64,000 bases of DNA, taken from positions 1-64,000 of the forward strand of contig NZ_JAUYRV010000014.1 in assembly GCF_030696665.1 (NCBI RefSeq), read 5' to 3'. Below, piece after piece: positions 24,855-33,036 of the stretch (positions are counted from its first letter, which is position 1; each line of letters starts with the position of its first letter). Position numbers and translations under genes: made by a program. Below the pieces are notes generated by a model, which worked only from the letters and a program-made list of their open reading frames with translations, ran no database searches and was not told the DNA's origin. The stretch is from Novosphingobium sp. (GTDB lineage: Bacteria > Pseudomonadota > Alphaproteobacteria > Sphingomonadales > Sphingomonadaceae).

Positions 24855-25928
24855 ATGGGCGCGAACCCCGCATTGGGCGTACTATTCCACTGGATCGGGG
24901 GCTTCTCCTCAGCCAGCTTCTATGTGCCCTACAAGCGTATCAAGCTGTGGTCGTGGGAAGTGTTCTGGCTAGCGGGCGGCCTGTTCTCGTGGTTGATCGC
25001 CCCGTGGTTCTTCGCCTCGGTCCAGACCAACGACCTTCTGGGCGTGCTGTCCGCCACCCCGCGCGAAACGCTGCTGTGGTGTTGGTTCTGGGGCGCGATG
25101 TGGGGCTTTGGCGGGCTGACCTTCGGCCTGACCATGCGTTACCTTGGCTTGTCGCTCGGCATGGCAGTGGCGCTGGGCCTTACCACCGTGATCGGCACGA
25201 TGGGGCCGCCAATTTTCGACGGCACACTGGGCCAGATCGCAGCGACCAACAGCGGCAAGCTCACCCTGCTGGGTATTGTCATCACGCTGATCGGCATCGT
25301 CGTCGTTGCCCGCGCTGGCAGCGCCAAGGAGGCCGATCTTGGCGGCGCACAATCCGAAGGCGTGGCTGAGTTCAACTTGCGCAAGGGCCTGCTGATCGCG
25401 ACTTTCTCGGGCATCATGTCAGGCTGCTTTGCCTGGGGCCTTGCCGCCGGGCAGCCGATCCGTGATCTGACGCTGGCTGCAGGGACAGACCCGCTCAGCC
25501 AAGGTCTTCCCGTGCTGTGCGTTGTTCTGGCTGGCGGGCTGACCACCAACGCTTTGTGGTGCGCCTACCTGCTGTGGAAGAACCAGAGCTTCGGCCAGTT
25601 CTTCGGCGCAGCTTCACCCGATGCGTCCCCCGGCCAGAAGCCTAACCTCTTGGCCAACTGGCTGCTGGCGGCGCTGGGCGGCACGTTGTGGTACGGCCAG
25701 TTCTTCTTCTACACGATGGGCGAAAGCCAGATGGGCGCTTACGGCTTTTCCTCATGGACGCTGCACATGGCATCGATCATCCTGTTCTCCACGCTATGGG
25801 GTTTTGCACTCAAGGAATGGACCGGAAGCTCCCAGCGCACGCGCCGTCTGGTGTTCAGCGGGATCGGTCTGCTGGTGGGCGCGACTGTGGTGATAGGCGC
25901 TGGCAACATGCTCGGCACGGGTGCATAA
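24855..25928 (+). CDS. rhaT: L-rhamnose/proton symporter RhaT
   Basis: A 357-residue inner-membrane protein with about ten hydrophobic helices. The N-terminal LGVLFHWIGGFSSASFYVPYKRIKLWSWEVFW and the later GLTFGLTMRYLGLSLGMAVALG, MSGCFAWGLAAGQP and GGTLWYGQFFFYTMGESQMG are characteristic of RhaT of the drug/metabolite transporter superfamily. It points to L-rhamnose or a related deoxysugar as the imported substrate of the operon. Ribosome binding site GGGACAGG precedes ATG 24855. Confidence 0.9.
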   Translation: MGANPALGVLFHWIGGFSSASFYVPYKRIKLWSWEVFWLAGGLFSWLIAPWFFASVQTNDLLGVLSATPRETLLWCWFWGAMWGFGGLTFGLTMRYLGLSLGMAVALGLTTVIGTMGPPIFDGTLGQIAATNSGKLTLLGIVITLIGIVVVARAGSAKEADLGGAQSEGVAEFNLRKGLLIATFSGIMSGCFAWGLAAGQPIRDLTLAAGTDPLSQGLPVLCVVLAGGLTTNALWCAYLLWKNQSFGQFFGAASPDASPGQKPNLLANWLLAALGGTLWYGQFFFYTMGESQMGAYGFSSWTLHMASIILFSTLWGFALKEWTGSSQRTRRLVFSGIGLLVGATVVIGAGNMLGTGA

Positions 25929-25955
25929 GCGGGTCGCAAGGAGACGACAGGCAAA

Positions 25956-26729
25956 ATGCACGCAGCGGAACGGGAACGACGGATATTCGAGGCGCTGCGC
26001 CCCACCGGCTTCGTCAGCTATCGCGATCTGGAGGTCATGCTGGCCGCCTCCCCGGCAACGATCCGGCGTGACCTGACCCGGCTTGAGGATGGTGGCCAGA
26101 TCGTGCGCGTTCATGGCGGGGCCAAGCTGCCCGAGGGCGAAGACACCAGCGGGCCGCGCCTGATGGGCACCCCGTTCGACCAGTCGATCACGCAAAACCT
26201 GTCTGCCAAGCAGGCCATCGGCAAAGCCGCCGCCGCGTTGTGTACGCCCGGCGAAGGCGTGATGATCGATGGCGGCACCACTACGCTGCAGATGTGCCCG
26301 CACCTTGATGGGCTGGGCCTGCAAGTGCTCACCAACTCGCTGCACATCGTCAACGCGCTGCTGCCGCAAACAGGCACGCGCATCTTGCTGCCATCGGGCG
26401 CAGTGTTCCGTGAACAGAACATCATCCTTGCTCCGGCGGGCGAGGAATCGATGCCCCGCTTCCACGCCCCGCGCCTGTTCATGGGGGCCGCCGCCATTGG
26501 CCTGCAAGGGGTGATGCAGGCAGACCCGGTCTTGGTCGCTGCCGAGCGCCGCCTGATCGACCGCGCCGAGGAAGTGATCCTGCTGGTAGACAGCAGCAAG
26601 TTCCGCAGCCAATCGGGCACCATCGTGTGCGGGCTGGACGAGATCGATATGGTGATCACCGACAGCAGCGTAGCGCCGGATACCGCGCAAAGTTTGCGCG
26701 ACGCCGGGGTCAAGCTGGTGGTGGTGTGA
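25956..26729 (+). CDS. DeoR/GlpR-family transcriptional regulator of the sugar operon
   Basis: A 257-residue protein with a DeoR-type N-terminal helix-turn-helix (GFVSYRDLEVMLAASPATIRRDLTRLEDGG) and a C-terminal sugar-phosphate-binding domain (DGGTTTLQMC, LLVDSSKF). DeoR-type regulators control rhamnose use in other alphaproteobacteria. It is the last gene of the operon, and the inverted repeat at 22223-22254 is its probable operator. Its 3' end overlaps the convergent small gene at 26710 by 20 bases. Confidence 0.87.
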   Translation: MHAAERERRIFEALRPTGFVSYRDLEVMLAASPATIRRDLTRLEDGGQIVRVHGGAKLPEGEDTSGPRLMGTPFDQSITQNLSAKQAIGKAAAALCTPGEGVMIDGGTTTLQMCPHLDGLGLQVLTNSLHIVNALLPQTGTRILLPSGAVFREQNIILAPAGEESMPRFHAPRLFMGAAAIGLQGVMQADPVLVAAERRLIDRAEEVILLVDSSKFRSQSGTIVCGLDEIDMVITDSSVAPDTAQSLRDAGVKLVVV

Positions 26730-26949
26730 TTACTGCTTCTGATCGTGCATCGCGGCCCTGCTCCTTCATCGCAGCATAGGCCGCGTCGCGGGCGTCAGGC
26801 GAAAGGGACTGAAGATACTGGCTTGCCTGCCTGAAGGTCAGGAAAGGCACGCCATCAACCACCACCGGAACCGTTCGGCCGTTGTAAATCCGCCGCAGCA
26901 AACGCCGTTGCGGCCTGCTCAGCGCGTGATCATCTTCCGTGATTTCCAT
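26710..26949 (-). CDS. Small hypothetical protein (79 aa)
   Basis: Starts MEITEDDHALSRPQRRLLRR and contains GRTVPVVVDGVPFLTFRQAS and YLQSLSPDARDAAYAAMKEQ. Composition and codon use look coding. It is divergent from the small HTH gene at 27028 and ends inside the last codons of the DeoR gene. No domain recognised; the ribosome binding site is weak. Confidence 0.55.
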   Translation of the reverse strand: MEITEDDHALSRPQRRLLRRIYNGRTVPVVVDGVPFLTFRQASQYLQSLSPDARDAAYAAMKEQGRDARSEAVITPPPA

Positions 26950-27027
26950 TTTTGGGCCTATAGGGCACGGCGTGGCGAAGTGGCCACTGAAACATTTGCA
27001 ATGCCCGTCGTGGCAAAAGGGGAAACG

Positions 27028-27267
27028 ATGACCGCGTCATTCACAGCGGAAGAAATGTGCGAGCACTTTGCCCACTGCGTTCAGGTTCTTGGCGGAACCA
27101 CATCTGCCTCCCGGCGTCTCGGCATAGATGAACGCGCCATCCGCCGCTTCATTTCGGGTGAGCGCCCCATCGGCCCCGGCCTTCTCAATGACGCCGCAAA
27201 AGCGTTGCGCGTGCTGATTGATGAAGCAACGGTGGCAGAAGCCCGTATCACTGTTGCCTTGGGCTGA
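27028..27267 (+). CDS. Small helix-turn-helix protein (79 aa)
   Basis: ATG 27028 follows AAGGGGAAACG; an in-frame ATG at 27001 is an alternative start. The sequence EEMCEHFAHCVQVLGGTTSA followed by SRRLGIDERAIRRFISGERP and LNDAAKALRVLIDE resembles an XRE-like or YdaS-like DNA-binding domain with little else. It is probably a small regulator, possibly controlling the divergent 79-residue gene. The specific target is unknown. Confidence 0.6.
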   Translation: MTASFTAEEMCEHFAHCVQVLGGTTSASRRLGIDERAIRRFISGERPIGPGLLNDAAKALRVLIDEATVAEARITVALG

Positions 27268-27329
27268 TCGACCGACAAGAACAGCTGAACCGCCCCGCTT
27301 TAGCAAAGCACAAATGGGGAGACCTTGGC

Positions 27330-27794
27330 TTACCTCGAATACCGCTTCACCAGCACGTCTGCTGCGGCGCAAACGTCTGCCCAGGCCAGTTCGAAATCCT
27401 CTTCATCGCCGTAATACGGATCGAGCACCGCTGTGCCCTTGCGCCCCGGCACAAGGTCCATCAGCAGGCGTACTTCGGCAATGTGGCGCGAAGGTTCGAT
27501 GCGGCGCAGGTCTTTCAGGTTCTGCGGATCGAGCGCGAAGACATGACCGAACTTGTGGAAGTCCTCTTCCGTCACCTGCCGGGCACTATAGCTTGAAATA
27601 TCAAGCCCGTACTTGCGCGCAAGCGCTACCGCCCGTGGATCGGGCGGACGGCCTACGTGCCAGTCCCCGGTTCCGGCGGAATCGATGGTGATGGCAACAC
27701 CTGCGGCCACAGCCCGCGCGCGCAGGGCCGCTTCGGCCAGTGGCGATCGGCAGATGTTGCCAAGGCAGACGAACAGAACCGAAGGTTGACTCAC
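27330..27794 (-). CDS. Low molecular weight protein-tyrosine phosphatase
   Basis: A GTG start at 27794 gives 154 residues beginning VSQPSVLFVCLGNICRSP. The active-site loop is C10-X5-R16, and the general acid aspartate lies in LDPYYGDEEDF. The DSAGTGDWHVGRPPD block is also typical of the family. The enzyme dephosphorylates phosphotyrosine; in bacteria the class often acts on tyrosine kinases of polysaccharide export, but no such genes are nearby. The start lacks a strong ribosome binding site. Confidence 0.9.
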   Translation of the reverse strand: MSQPSVLFVCLGNICRSPLAEAALRARAVAAGVAITIDSAGTGDWHVGRPPDPRAVALARKYGLDISSYSARQVTEEDFHKFGHVFALDPQNLKDLRRIEPSRHIAEVRLLMDLVPGRKGTAVLDPYYGDEEDFELAWADVCAAADVLVKRYSR

Positions 27795-27905
27795 AGGATC
27801 ACGATACCTCGCTGACAGGGTCTCCCCATGCCGATCAGGAACGGATCCTCTCCCGCATCGCAGCAAACACGTTACGTGACAAAATGTCCAGCCAATCTGG
27901 ATGAA

Positions 27906-28802
27906 TTACCGTAGGTCTACGATCTCGACAGACGGCAAAGGCATTGCGCCGGGTTGCTCTGACCAGTGCTTCATGTTCAGAACCCCGCCATCGGCGCGAA
28001 GCGATGCGATCAGTGCAATATCCACGTCTGCAAAGACCCACTGGCTGACGCCCTCAACACCTGTCGCCAGCACGCCATCGGCAGGCATACCCCGATCCGG
28101 CGGGCCATAGATCCCCGCCGCCCCGCGATTGATGTCCACCGCCGGAGACCACGCCGCCTCGCCCACCGTGGGCGATTGCACCGCATAGCACTGCCCTTCC
28201 AGCGCCCGTGCCTGTGCTCCCAGACGCACGCGCCAGTATCCATGCAGCGAATCCGTGCAGGACGGCACCAGCAGTACATCCGCTCCGGCCTCTACACAGG
28301 CCCGCGCCAGTAGTGGAAATTCGGCGTCATAACATATGTTTACCGCAAGTTTTCCGAGCTGCGTATCAAACACCCGCAGCACCGAACCCGCAGCAATATG
28401 CCACTGTTCCCGTTCAAACCGCGTCATCACCAGCTTGTCCTGCGTGCCCACCTTGCCATTCGGCGCAAACAGCCGCGCGGCATTGCGAAAGCGCCCGTCG
28501 GCATCCTTGCGCGGGGCAGATGCTGCCAGAATGTGCATGCCGGTCTGCACCGCAAGCGCTGCGTGCAGGGCATCCACACGCGGCAACAAAGCTGAAACCG
28601 TTTCAATGGAAAGCGCCAGATCGCCCATCGTTTCAGGATCAAGGCTCGCCAGTTCCATCGCCCCATATTCAGGGAACACAGCCAGCGATGCCCCCGCCAC
28701 AGCTGCATCCTCCACCCAGCGGGTCAGCTTGGCGGCATAGGCATCCCAGCCATCAAACAGATCAATCGGGTATTGCGCGGCGGCAATCGTGAAGCTCACC
28801 AT
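27906..28802 (-). CDS. Carbon-nitrogen hydrolase (nitrilase superfamily amidase)
   Basis: A 298-residue enzyme with the Glu-Lys-Cys triad of the nitrilase superfamily: Glu45 in FPEYG, Lys123 in QDKLVMTRFE and Cys157 in NICYDAEFP. It hydrolyses a non-peptide C-N bond; the substrate cannot be read from sequence. It is the last gene of a three-gene run (SnoaL-like, GNAT, nitrilase) with overlapping ends, so the three probably act on related metabolites. Confidence 0.85.
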   Translation of the reverse strand: MVSFTIAAAQYPIDLFDGWDAYAAKLTRWVEDAAVAGASLAVFPEYGAMELASLDPETMGDLALSIETVSALLPRVDALHAALAVQTGMHILAASAPRKDADGRFRNAARLFAPNGKVGTQDKLVMTRFEREQWHIAAGSVLRVFDTQLGKLAVNICYDAEFPLLARACVEAGADVLLVPSCTDSLHGYWRVRLGAQARALEGQCYAVQSPTVGEAAWSPAVDINRGAAGIYGPPDRGMPADGVLATGVEGVSQWVFADVDIALIASLRADGGVLNMKHWSEQPGAMPLPSVEIVDLR

Positions 28803-29383
28803 TGCCGCAACCAGTACTGCATCGTGTTCATCCGCTCCGCGTCATCGCCGTGCTCTTTCCACGCCAGTTCGGTCATCAGCCCTTGCACCGGAGCATAGCC
28901 CCGCTTGGTCCAGAACGGATCGAGCGGAGTGTAATCCGCTGGCCTTGCCGGATGATCCGCCGCCCGCATCACCGCAGCAAAGCAGGCCGCATTGGCCCCG
29001 CAAGCCTGCGCCTGCGCCTCGCGGTGATCAAAGAACGCATGGCCGATCCCTGCCCCGCGATATTCGGGCAAAAGCACGCTTTCGCCAAAATAGAACAACC
29101 GCGAAGTGTCGATCCCCCGTGCGTCGAACGGGCTGCGGAACTCCGCTTTCTGGTGCATCATCGGTGCCGCCGTCGCCGCACCCACAATCCGCGCCCCATC
29201 AAACGCCGCCACCAGCACCGCCTCGGGCGCACTGGCATATTCGGCCAGATATTCCGCTTCATAGGCCGCATCGCCATCGTAAAGATAAGGCCATGCCGCA
29301 AAAACCGTGATCCGCAACTGCGCCAGATCGCCAAGCGCCGCCGCGATCTCATCGCCGGTCAGCGGCCTGACCGAAATCGCCAT
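28796..29383 (-). CDS. GNAT-family N-acetyltransferase
   Basis: A 195-residue acetyltransferase. ESVLLPEYRGAGIGHAFFDHRE is the acetyl-CoA-binding motif A (R/QxxGxG/A). Tryptophan- and tyrosine-rich segments (AAWPYLYDGDAAYEAEYLA) are typical of its subgroup. Its start shares one base with the stop of the SnoaL-like gene, and its 3' end overlaps the nitrilase start by 7 bases, so the three are translationally coupled. Substrate unknown. Confidence 0.85.
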   Translation of the reverse strand: MAISVRPLTGDEIAAALGDLAQLRITVFAAWPYLYDGDAAYEAEYLAEYASAPEAVLVAAFDGARIVGAATAAPMMHQKAEFRSPFDARGIDTSRLFYFGESVLLPEYRGAGIGHAFFDHREAQAQACGANAACFAAVMRAADHPARPADYTPLDPFWTKRGYAPVQGLMTELAWKEHGDDAERMNTMQYWLRQW

Positions 29384-29820
29384 CAGCCGACCACCTGCTT
29401 CATCCAGTCAGCCAGATTGTAATACATCGTCAGCCGCGTGATCTTGCCATTTTTGATCGCCAGAAACGCCCCGGCTGGCAGGACATACGTCTGGCCGTTC
29501 GCTTCGGGCAGCCCTTCATCCGTGGCCAGATAAGCCCCATGCACCACGAACTCTGCCGCGGCGCGCGTGCCATCCTCGTTCGCCATCAACACGATGTCGT
29601 CCAGCCGTTCCTTGTAGCACCGCTCCATGTGGTCAAGGAATTCCGCGAACGCAGCCTTGCCCGCAACCCGCTCGCCCTGGTTCACGTCATGCGCCACATC
29701 GTCGCTCAGGCAATCGAGCATGCCCTGCCAGTTCCCCGCATTGAACGCAGCGTAATAGCGGGCAAGCAGGGCAATCGCATCTGCTTGATTCCACAAGGGG
29801 CGGGCGGCAGGGCTGGTCAT
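29383..29820 (-). CDS. SnoaL-like / ketosteroid isomerase-related protein (NTF2 fold)
   Basis: A 145-residue protein with the NTF2-like pattern: LLARYYAAFNAGNWQGMLDCLSDDVAHDVNQG, then FVVHGAYLATDEGLP and GKITRLTMYYNLADWMKQV. NTF2-fold proteins include isomerases, dehydratases and binding proteins; the reaction here is unknown. It is the first gene of the three-gene operon with a GNAT enzyme and a nitrilase-type hydrolase. Confidence 0.8.
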   Translation of the reverse strand: MTSPAARPLWNQADAIALLARYYAAFNAGNWQGMLDCLSDDVAHDVNQGERVAGKAAFAEFLDHMERCYKERLDDIVLMANEDGTRAAAEFVVHGAYLATDEGLPEANGQTYVLPAGAFLAIKNGKITRLTMYYNLADWMKQVVG

Positions 29821-29994
29821 ATTCCGGGTCTCCTTTGCCGTAAGTTAGCGCAGCTTCACCCGCGCTGTCAGCACCGCTGCCGGAAATGCAGCAACCCTCC
29901 TTTGCAAAGATGGCAGAATTCATTTGCGGCAAGGACTTGCACCAGCCACAAACTGGTTTCATCCGCAACGCTCTAACCGAAGAGTTCCCTGTAC

Positions 29995-31911
29995 ATGCGC
30001 CGCATCCTGCCCTTCATCGCGCTTGCCTGCTCGCTGCCCGCTCATGCGCAGGATGCCGCAAAGCCCGCCACTATCGAAGCTGATGGCGCGCCCTCAGTGC
30101 CGATGGCGCTGGTTGAGGCGACACGGCCCTACATGGAATTCCGCACCGCAGGCTTTCTTGGCTGGAACCCGGTGGACAGGTCGATGCTCATTTCCACCCG
30201 CTTTGCGAATGTGGCACAGCTTCACAAGGTGTCCGGCCCGCTGATGGCCCGCCGCCAGATCAGCTTCGAAGCCGAGCCGCTGGGCGCAACATATGCGCCC
30301 AGCGATGGCACGCTGGTGGTGCGCAAAGACAAGGGCGGTGACGAATTCTTCCAGCTCTACACACTCAAGAACGGCAAGCTCACCCTGCTCACCGATGGCA
30401 AAAGCCGCAACGAACCCGGCGTGTTCAGTGATGATGGCAAGTGGTTTTCCTACACCTCCACCCGCCGCAACGGCGTCTCGTCCGACATCTACGTCGTCGA
30501 TCCGCGCGATCCTGCAACCACGCGCATGCTGGCAGAAGTGCCGACCGGCGGCTGGGCGCTGACCACGTTCGCACCTGATGGCAAGAGCGCCATCGTGGGC
30601 GAATACATCTCGGTCACCAAAAGCAATCTGTGGAACCTTGATCTCACCACCGGCAAGCGCACCGCCATTGGCGACCACAAGAAAGCCGTCGCCTATTCCG
30701 GCGCAACTTACGCCCCCGATGGCACGCTGTGGGTAACGAGCGACGAAGGCTCCGACTATCAGCGCCTCGGCACGATAGACCTGAAGACCGGCAAGTTCAC
30801 CCCGCGCGCGCCGGATGCGCCCGGTGACGTGGAAGGCTTCAGCATCGCCAAGGACGGCAGCTTCATCGCCTATGACTTGAACGAAGCTGGCCAGTCCAAA
30901 CTGCGCCTGCTCGATCCAAAGACCGGCGCGGTGCGCGATGTGGTGGCTCTGCCCGCGGGCGTCATCGGCGGACTCGAAGTCGCGCCGTGGGGCACCATCG
31001 GCCTCACCCTGTCCTCGGCCAAAGTGCCTGCCGATGCCTTCGCGGTCGATCCTGTCACGCTCAAGGTCACGCGCTGGACCGAAAGCGAAACCGGCGGACT
31101 TGACCCTGCCGCCAATGTCGAACCTGAATTCGTCCAGGTCAAAAGCTTCGATGGCGAGGCCGTCACCGGCTTCCTCTATCGCCCCGATCCGGCGAAGTTC
31201 CCCGGCAAGCGCCCGCTGATCTTCAACATCCACGGCGGTCCCGAAGGCCAGTCCACCCCCGGCTTCAAGGGCCGCACCAACTACCTGATCAACGAACTGG
31301 GCGTGGCCGTGTTCTACCCCAACGTGCGCGGCTCATCCGGCTTCGGCAAGCGCTTCGTCAGCCTTGATAATGGCGCGTTCAAGCGCGAGGATTCGGTCAA
31401 GGACATCGGCCCGATGCTCGATACGCTGTCTGCCGATGCCGCCATCGATCCTGCCCGTATCGCGGTGACCGGCGGCTCCTACGGCGGTTATATGTGCTAC
31501 GCTGCGGCCATCCGCTTTGGTGACCGGCTCAAGGCCGCAGACTGCATCGTGGCGATCAGCAACTTCGTTACCTTCCTTGAAAATACGCAAGGCTACCGCC
31601 GCGATCTGCGCCGCGTGGAATACGGCGACGAGCGCGATCCGAAGCAGCGCGCCAAACTCGCCGAAATCTCGCCGCTCACCAGCGTGGACAGGCTGACCAT
31701 CCCGCTGATGGTCGTCACCGGCGCAAATGATCCTCGCGTTCCCAAAAGCGAGGCCGACCAGATGGTCGCCGCCGTTCGCGCCAAGGGCCGCCCCGCGTGG
31801 CACATCGTCGGCCTCAACGAAGGCCACGGCTTTGCCAAAAAGGAGAACGCAGATTACCAGTTCTGGACCGAAATCCAGTTCTGGCAGCAGCATTTGCTCG
31901 GCCAGAAGTAA
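29995..31911 (+). CDS. S9 family peptidase (prolyl oligopeptidase type), exported
   Basis: A 638-residue protein with a signal peptide ([18 protein letters not shown], cleavage before Gln19). Residues about 30-380 form a beta-propeller, with repeated blocks such as [12 protein letters not shown] and [11 protein letters not shown]. The C-terminal alpha/beta hydrolase domain carries Ser495 in GGSYGGYM, Asp579 in ANDPRVP and His611 in NEGHGF, a complete catalytic triad. It should cleave short peptides in the periplasm or at the cell surface. It is transcribed alone and followed by a strong terminator. Confidence 0.92.
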   Translation: MRRILPFIALACSLPAHAQDAAKPATIEADGAPSVPMALVEATRPYMEFRTAGFLGWNPVDRSMLISTRFANVAQLHKVSGPLMARRQISFEAEPLGATYAPSDGTLVVRKDKGGDEFFQLYTLKNGKLTLLTDGKSRNEPGVFSDDGKWFSYTSTRRNGVSSDIYVVDPRDPATTRMLAEVPTGGWALTTFAPDGKSAIVGEYISVTKSNLWNLDLTTGKRTAIGDHKKAVAYSGATYAPDGTLWVTSDEGSDYQRLGTIDLKTGKFTPRAPDAPGDVEGFSIAKDGSFIAYDLNEAGQSKLRLLDPKTGAVRDVVALPAGVIGGLEVAPWGTIGLTLSSAKVPADAFAVDPVTLKVTRWTESETGGLDPAANVEPEFVQVKSFDGEAVTGFLYRPDPAKFPGKRPLIFNIHGGPEGQSTPGFKGRTNYLINELGVAVFYPNVRGSSGFGKRFVSLDNGAFKREDSVKDIGPMLDTLSADAAIDPARIAVTGGSYGGYMCYAAAIRFGDRLKAADCIVAISNFVTFLENTQGYRRDLRRVEYGDERDPKQRAKLAEISPLTSVDRLTIPLMVVTGANDPRVPKSEADQMVAAVRAKGRPAWHIVGLNEGHGFAKKENADYQFWTEIQFWQQHLLGQK

Positions 31912-31988
31912 GGTCACGGCGCTTGGGGGGCGCCCCGTCCCACCGCAATTGCACTTTTGCCCATGTTCGCCTATGGGCCAGATGAACG

Positions 31989-32035
31989 CCCCGGCGCTTG
32001 CGATGGATTCGCCCCCATCGCGATGCCGGGGTTTT
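31989..32035 (+). terminator. Rho-independent terminator after the S9 peptidase gene
   Basis: A long stem pairs CCCCGGC and GCGATGG on the left with CCATCGC and GCCGGGG on the right and is followed by TTTT (32032-32035). It lies 78 bases after the peptidase stop and 49 bases before the purC start, so it separates the two units or could act as an attenuator of purC. Confidence 0.75.
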
Positions 32036-32083
32036 GTATTCTGGCCGGGAATTTGCACCCGGCGCCGTGCAGGAAACATGATG

Positions 32084-32869
32084 ATGTCTCGTCGCCGCCA
32101 GATCTACGAAGGCAAGGCCAAGATCCTTTACGAAGGCCCCGAGCCGGGCACGATCATCCAGTATTTCAAGGATGATGCCACCGCGTTCAACGCGCAAAAG
32201 CGTGGCACGATCAACGGCAAGGGCGTGATCAACAACCGCATCAGCGAGTATGTGTTCACGCGCCTCGCCCACATCGGCATCCCCACCCACTTCATCCGCC
32301 GCCTGAACATGCGCGAACAGCTGGTGCGTCAGGCCGAAATCATCCCGATCGAAGTGGTCGTGCGCAATATCGCCGCAGGGTCCATCTCCAAGCGCCTCGG
32401 CATCGAAGAGGGTGAGCCGCTGCCGCACACCCTGATCGAATACTACTACAAGGACGATGCGCTGGGCGATCCGCTGATCGCCGAAGAACACATCGCCTGC
32501 TTCGGCTGGGCCAGCAGCGAGGAAATGCAGGACATTTCCAGCATGGCGATCCGCGTCAACGATTTCCTGTGCGGCATGTTCGCGGCCATCAACATCAGCC
32601 TCGTTGATTTCAAGCTTGAATTCGGCCGCATCTGGGACGGCGACTACAGCCGCGTAATCCTGGCCGACGAAATCAGCCCCGACGGCTGCCGCCTGTGGGA
32701 CATGACCACCGGCGAAAAGCTCGACAAAGACCGCTTCCGTCAGGATCTCGGCGGCGAAGAAGAAGCCTATCAGGAAGTCGCGCGCCGGTTGGGCCTGCTG
32801 GAAAACGACGGCGGGCCGAGCGAAGTGTTCGACCTCGGCGCACATCGGAAGCTGCGCGGGAAGAAGTAA
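32084..32869 (+). CDS. purC: Phosphoribosylaminoimidazole-succinocarboxamide synthase
   Basis: SAICAR synthetase of purine biosynthesis, joining CAIR and aspartate with ATP. The start [19 protein letters not shown], then [37 protein letters not shown] and [12 protein letters not shown] are the conserved blocks. Three ATGs occur in a row (32078, 32081, 32084); the last is chosen because it leaves 9 bases after AGGA and gives the usual N-terminus (261 residues). purS and purQ follow 4.3 kb downstream. Confidence 0.95.
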   Translation: MSRRRQIYEGKAKILYEGPEPGTIIQYFKDDATAFNAQKRGTINGKGVINNRISEYVFTRLAHIGIPTHFIRRLNMREQLVRQAEIIPIEVVVRNIAAGSISKRLGIEEGEPLPHTLIEYYYKDDALGDPLIAEEHIACFGWASSEEMQDISSMAIRVNDFLCGMFAAINISLVDFKLEFGRIWDGDYSRVILADEISPDGCRLWDMTTGEKLDKDRFRQDLGGEEEAYQEVARRLGLLENDGGPSEVFDLGAHRKLRGKK

Positions 32870-32893
32870 GGTTTCGGCTTTGCGCTGACACAA

Positions 32894-32926
32894 AGCCCCT
32901 TCCGGCGACGGAGGGGGTTTTTGTTT
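32894..32926 (+). terminator. Rho-independent terminator of purC
   Basis: The stem CCCCTTCCG / CGGAGGGGG with loop GCGA (32897-32918) is followed by a T-rich run (TTTTTGTTT). It lies about 25 bases after the purC stop. Confidence 0.75.
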
Positions 32927-32946
32927 GTGCGTCATCCCCTACCTCG

Positions 32947-32969
32947 CTCGTCCTGAGCCTGTCGAAGGA
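32947..32969. repeat. Single REP unit (CTCGTCCTGAGCCTGTCGAAGG)
   Basis: The same family as the units at 6212-6316 and 59031-59104, here just after the purC terminator and before the M16 peptidase gene. Confidence 0.7.
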
Positions 32970-33036
32970 CGCCAGCACGACACATACCCCAACACCCCAT
33001 TGCGCCCCCGCCCCCAACCGGGCACAAACCCGGGCA

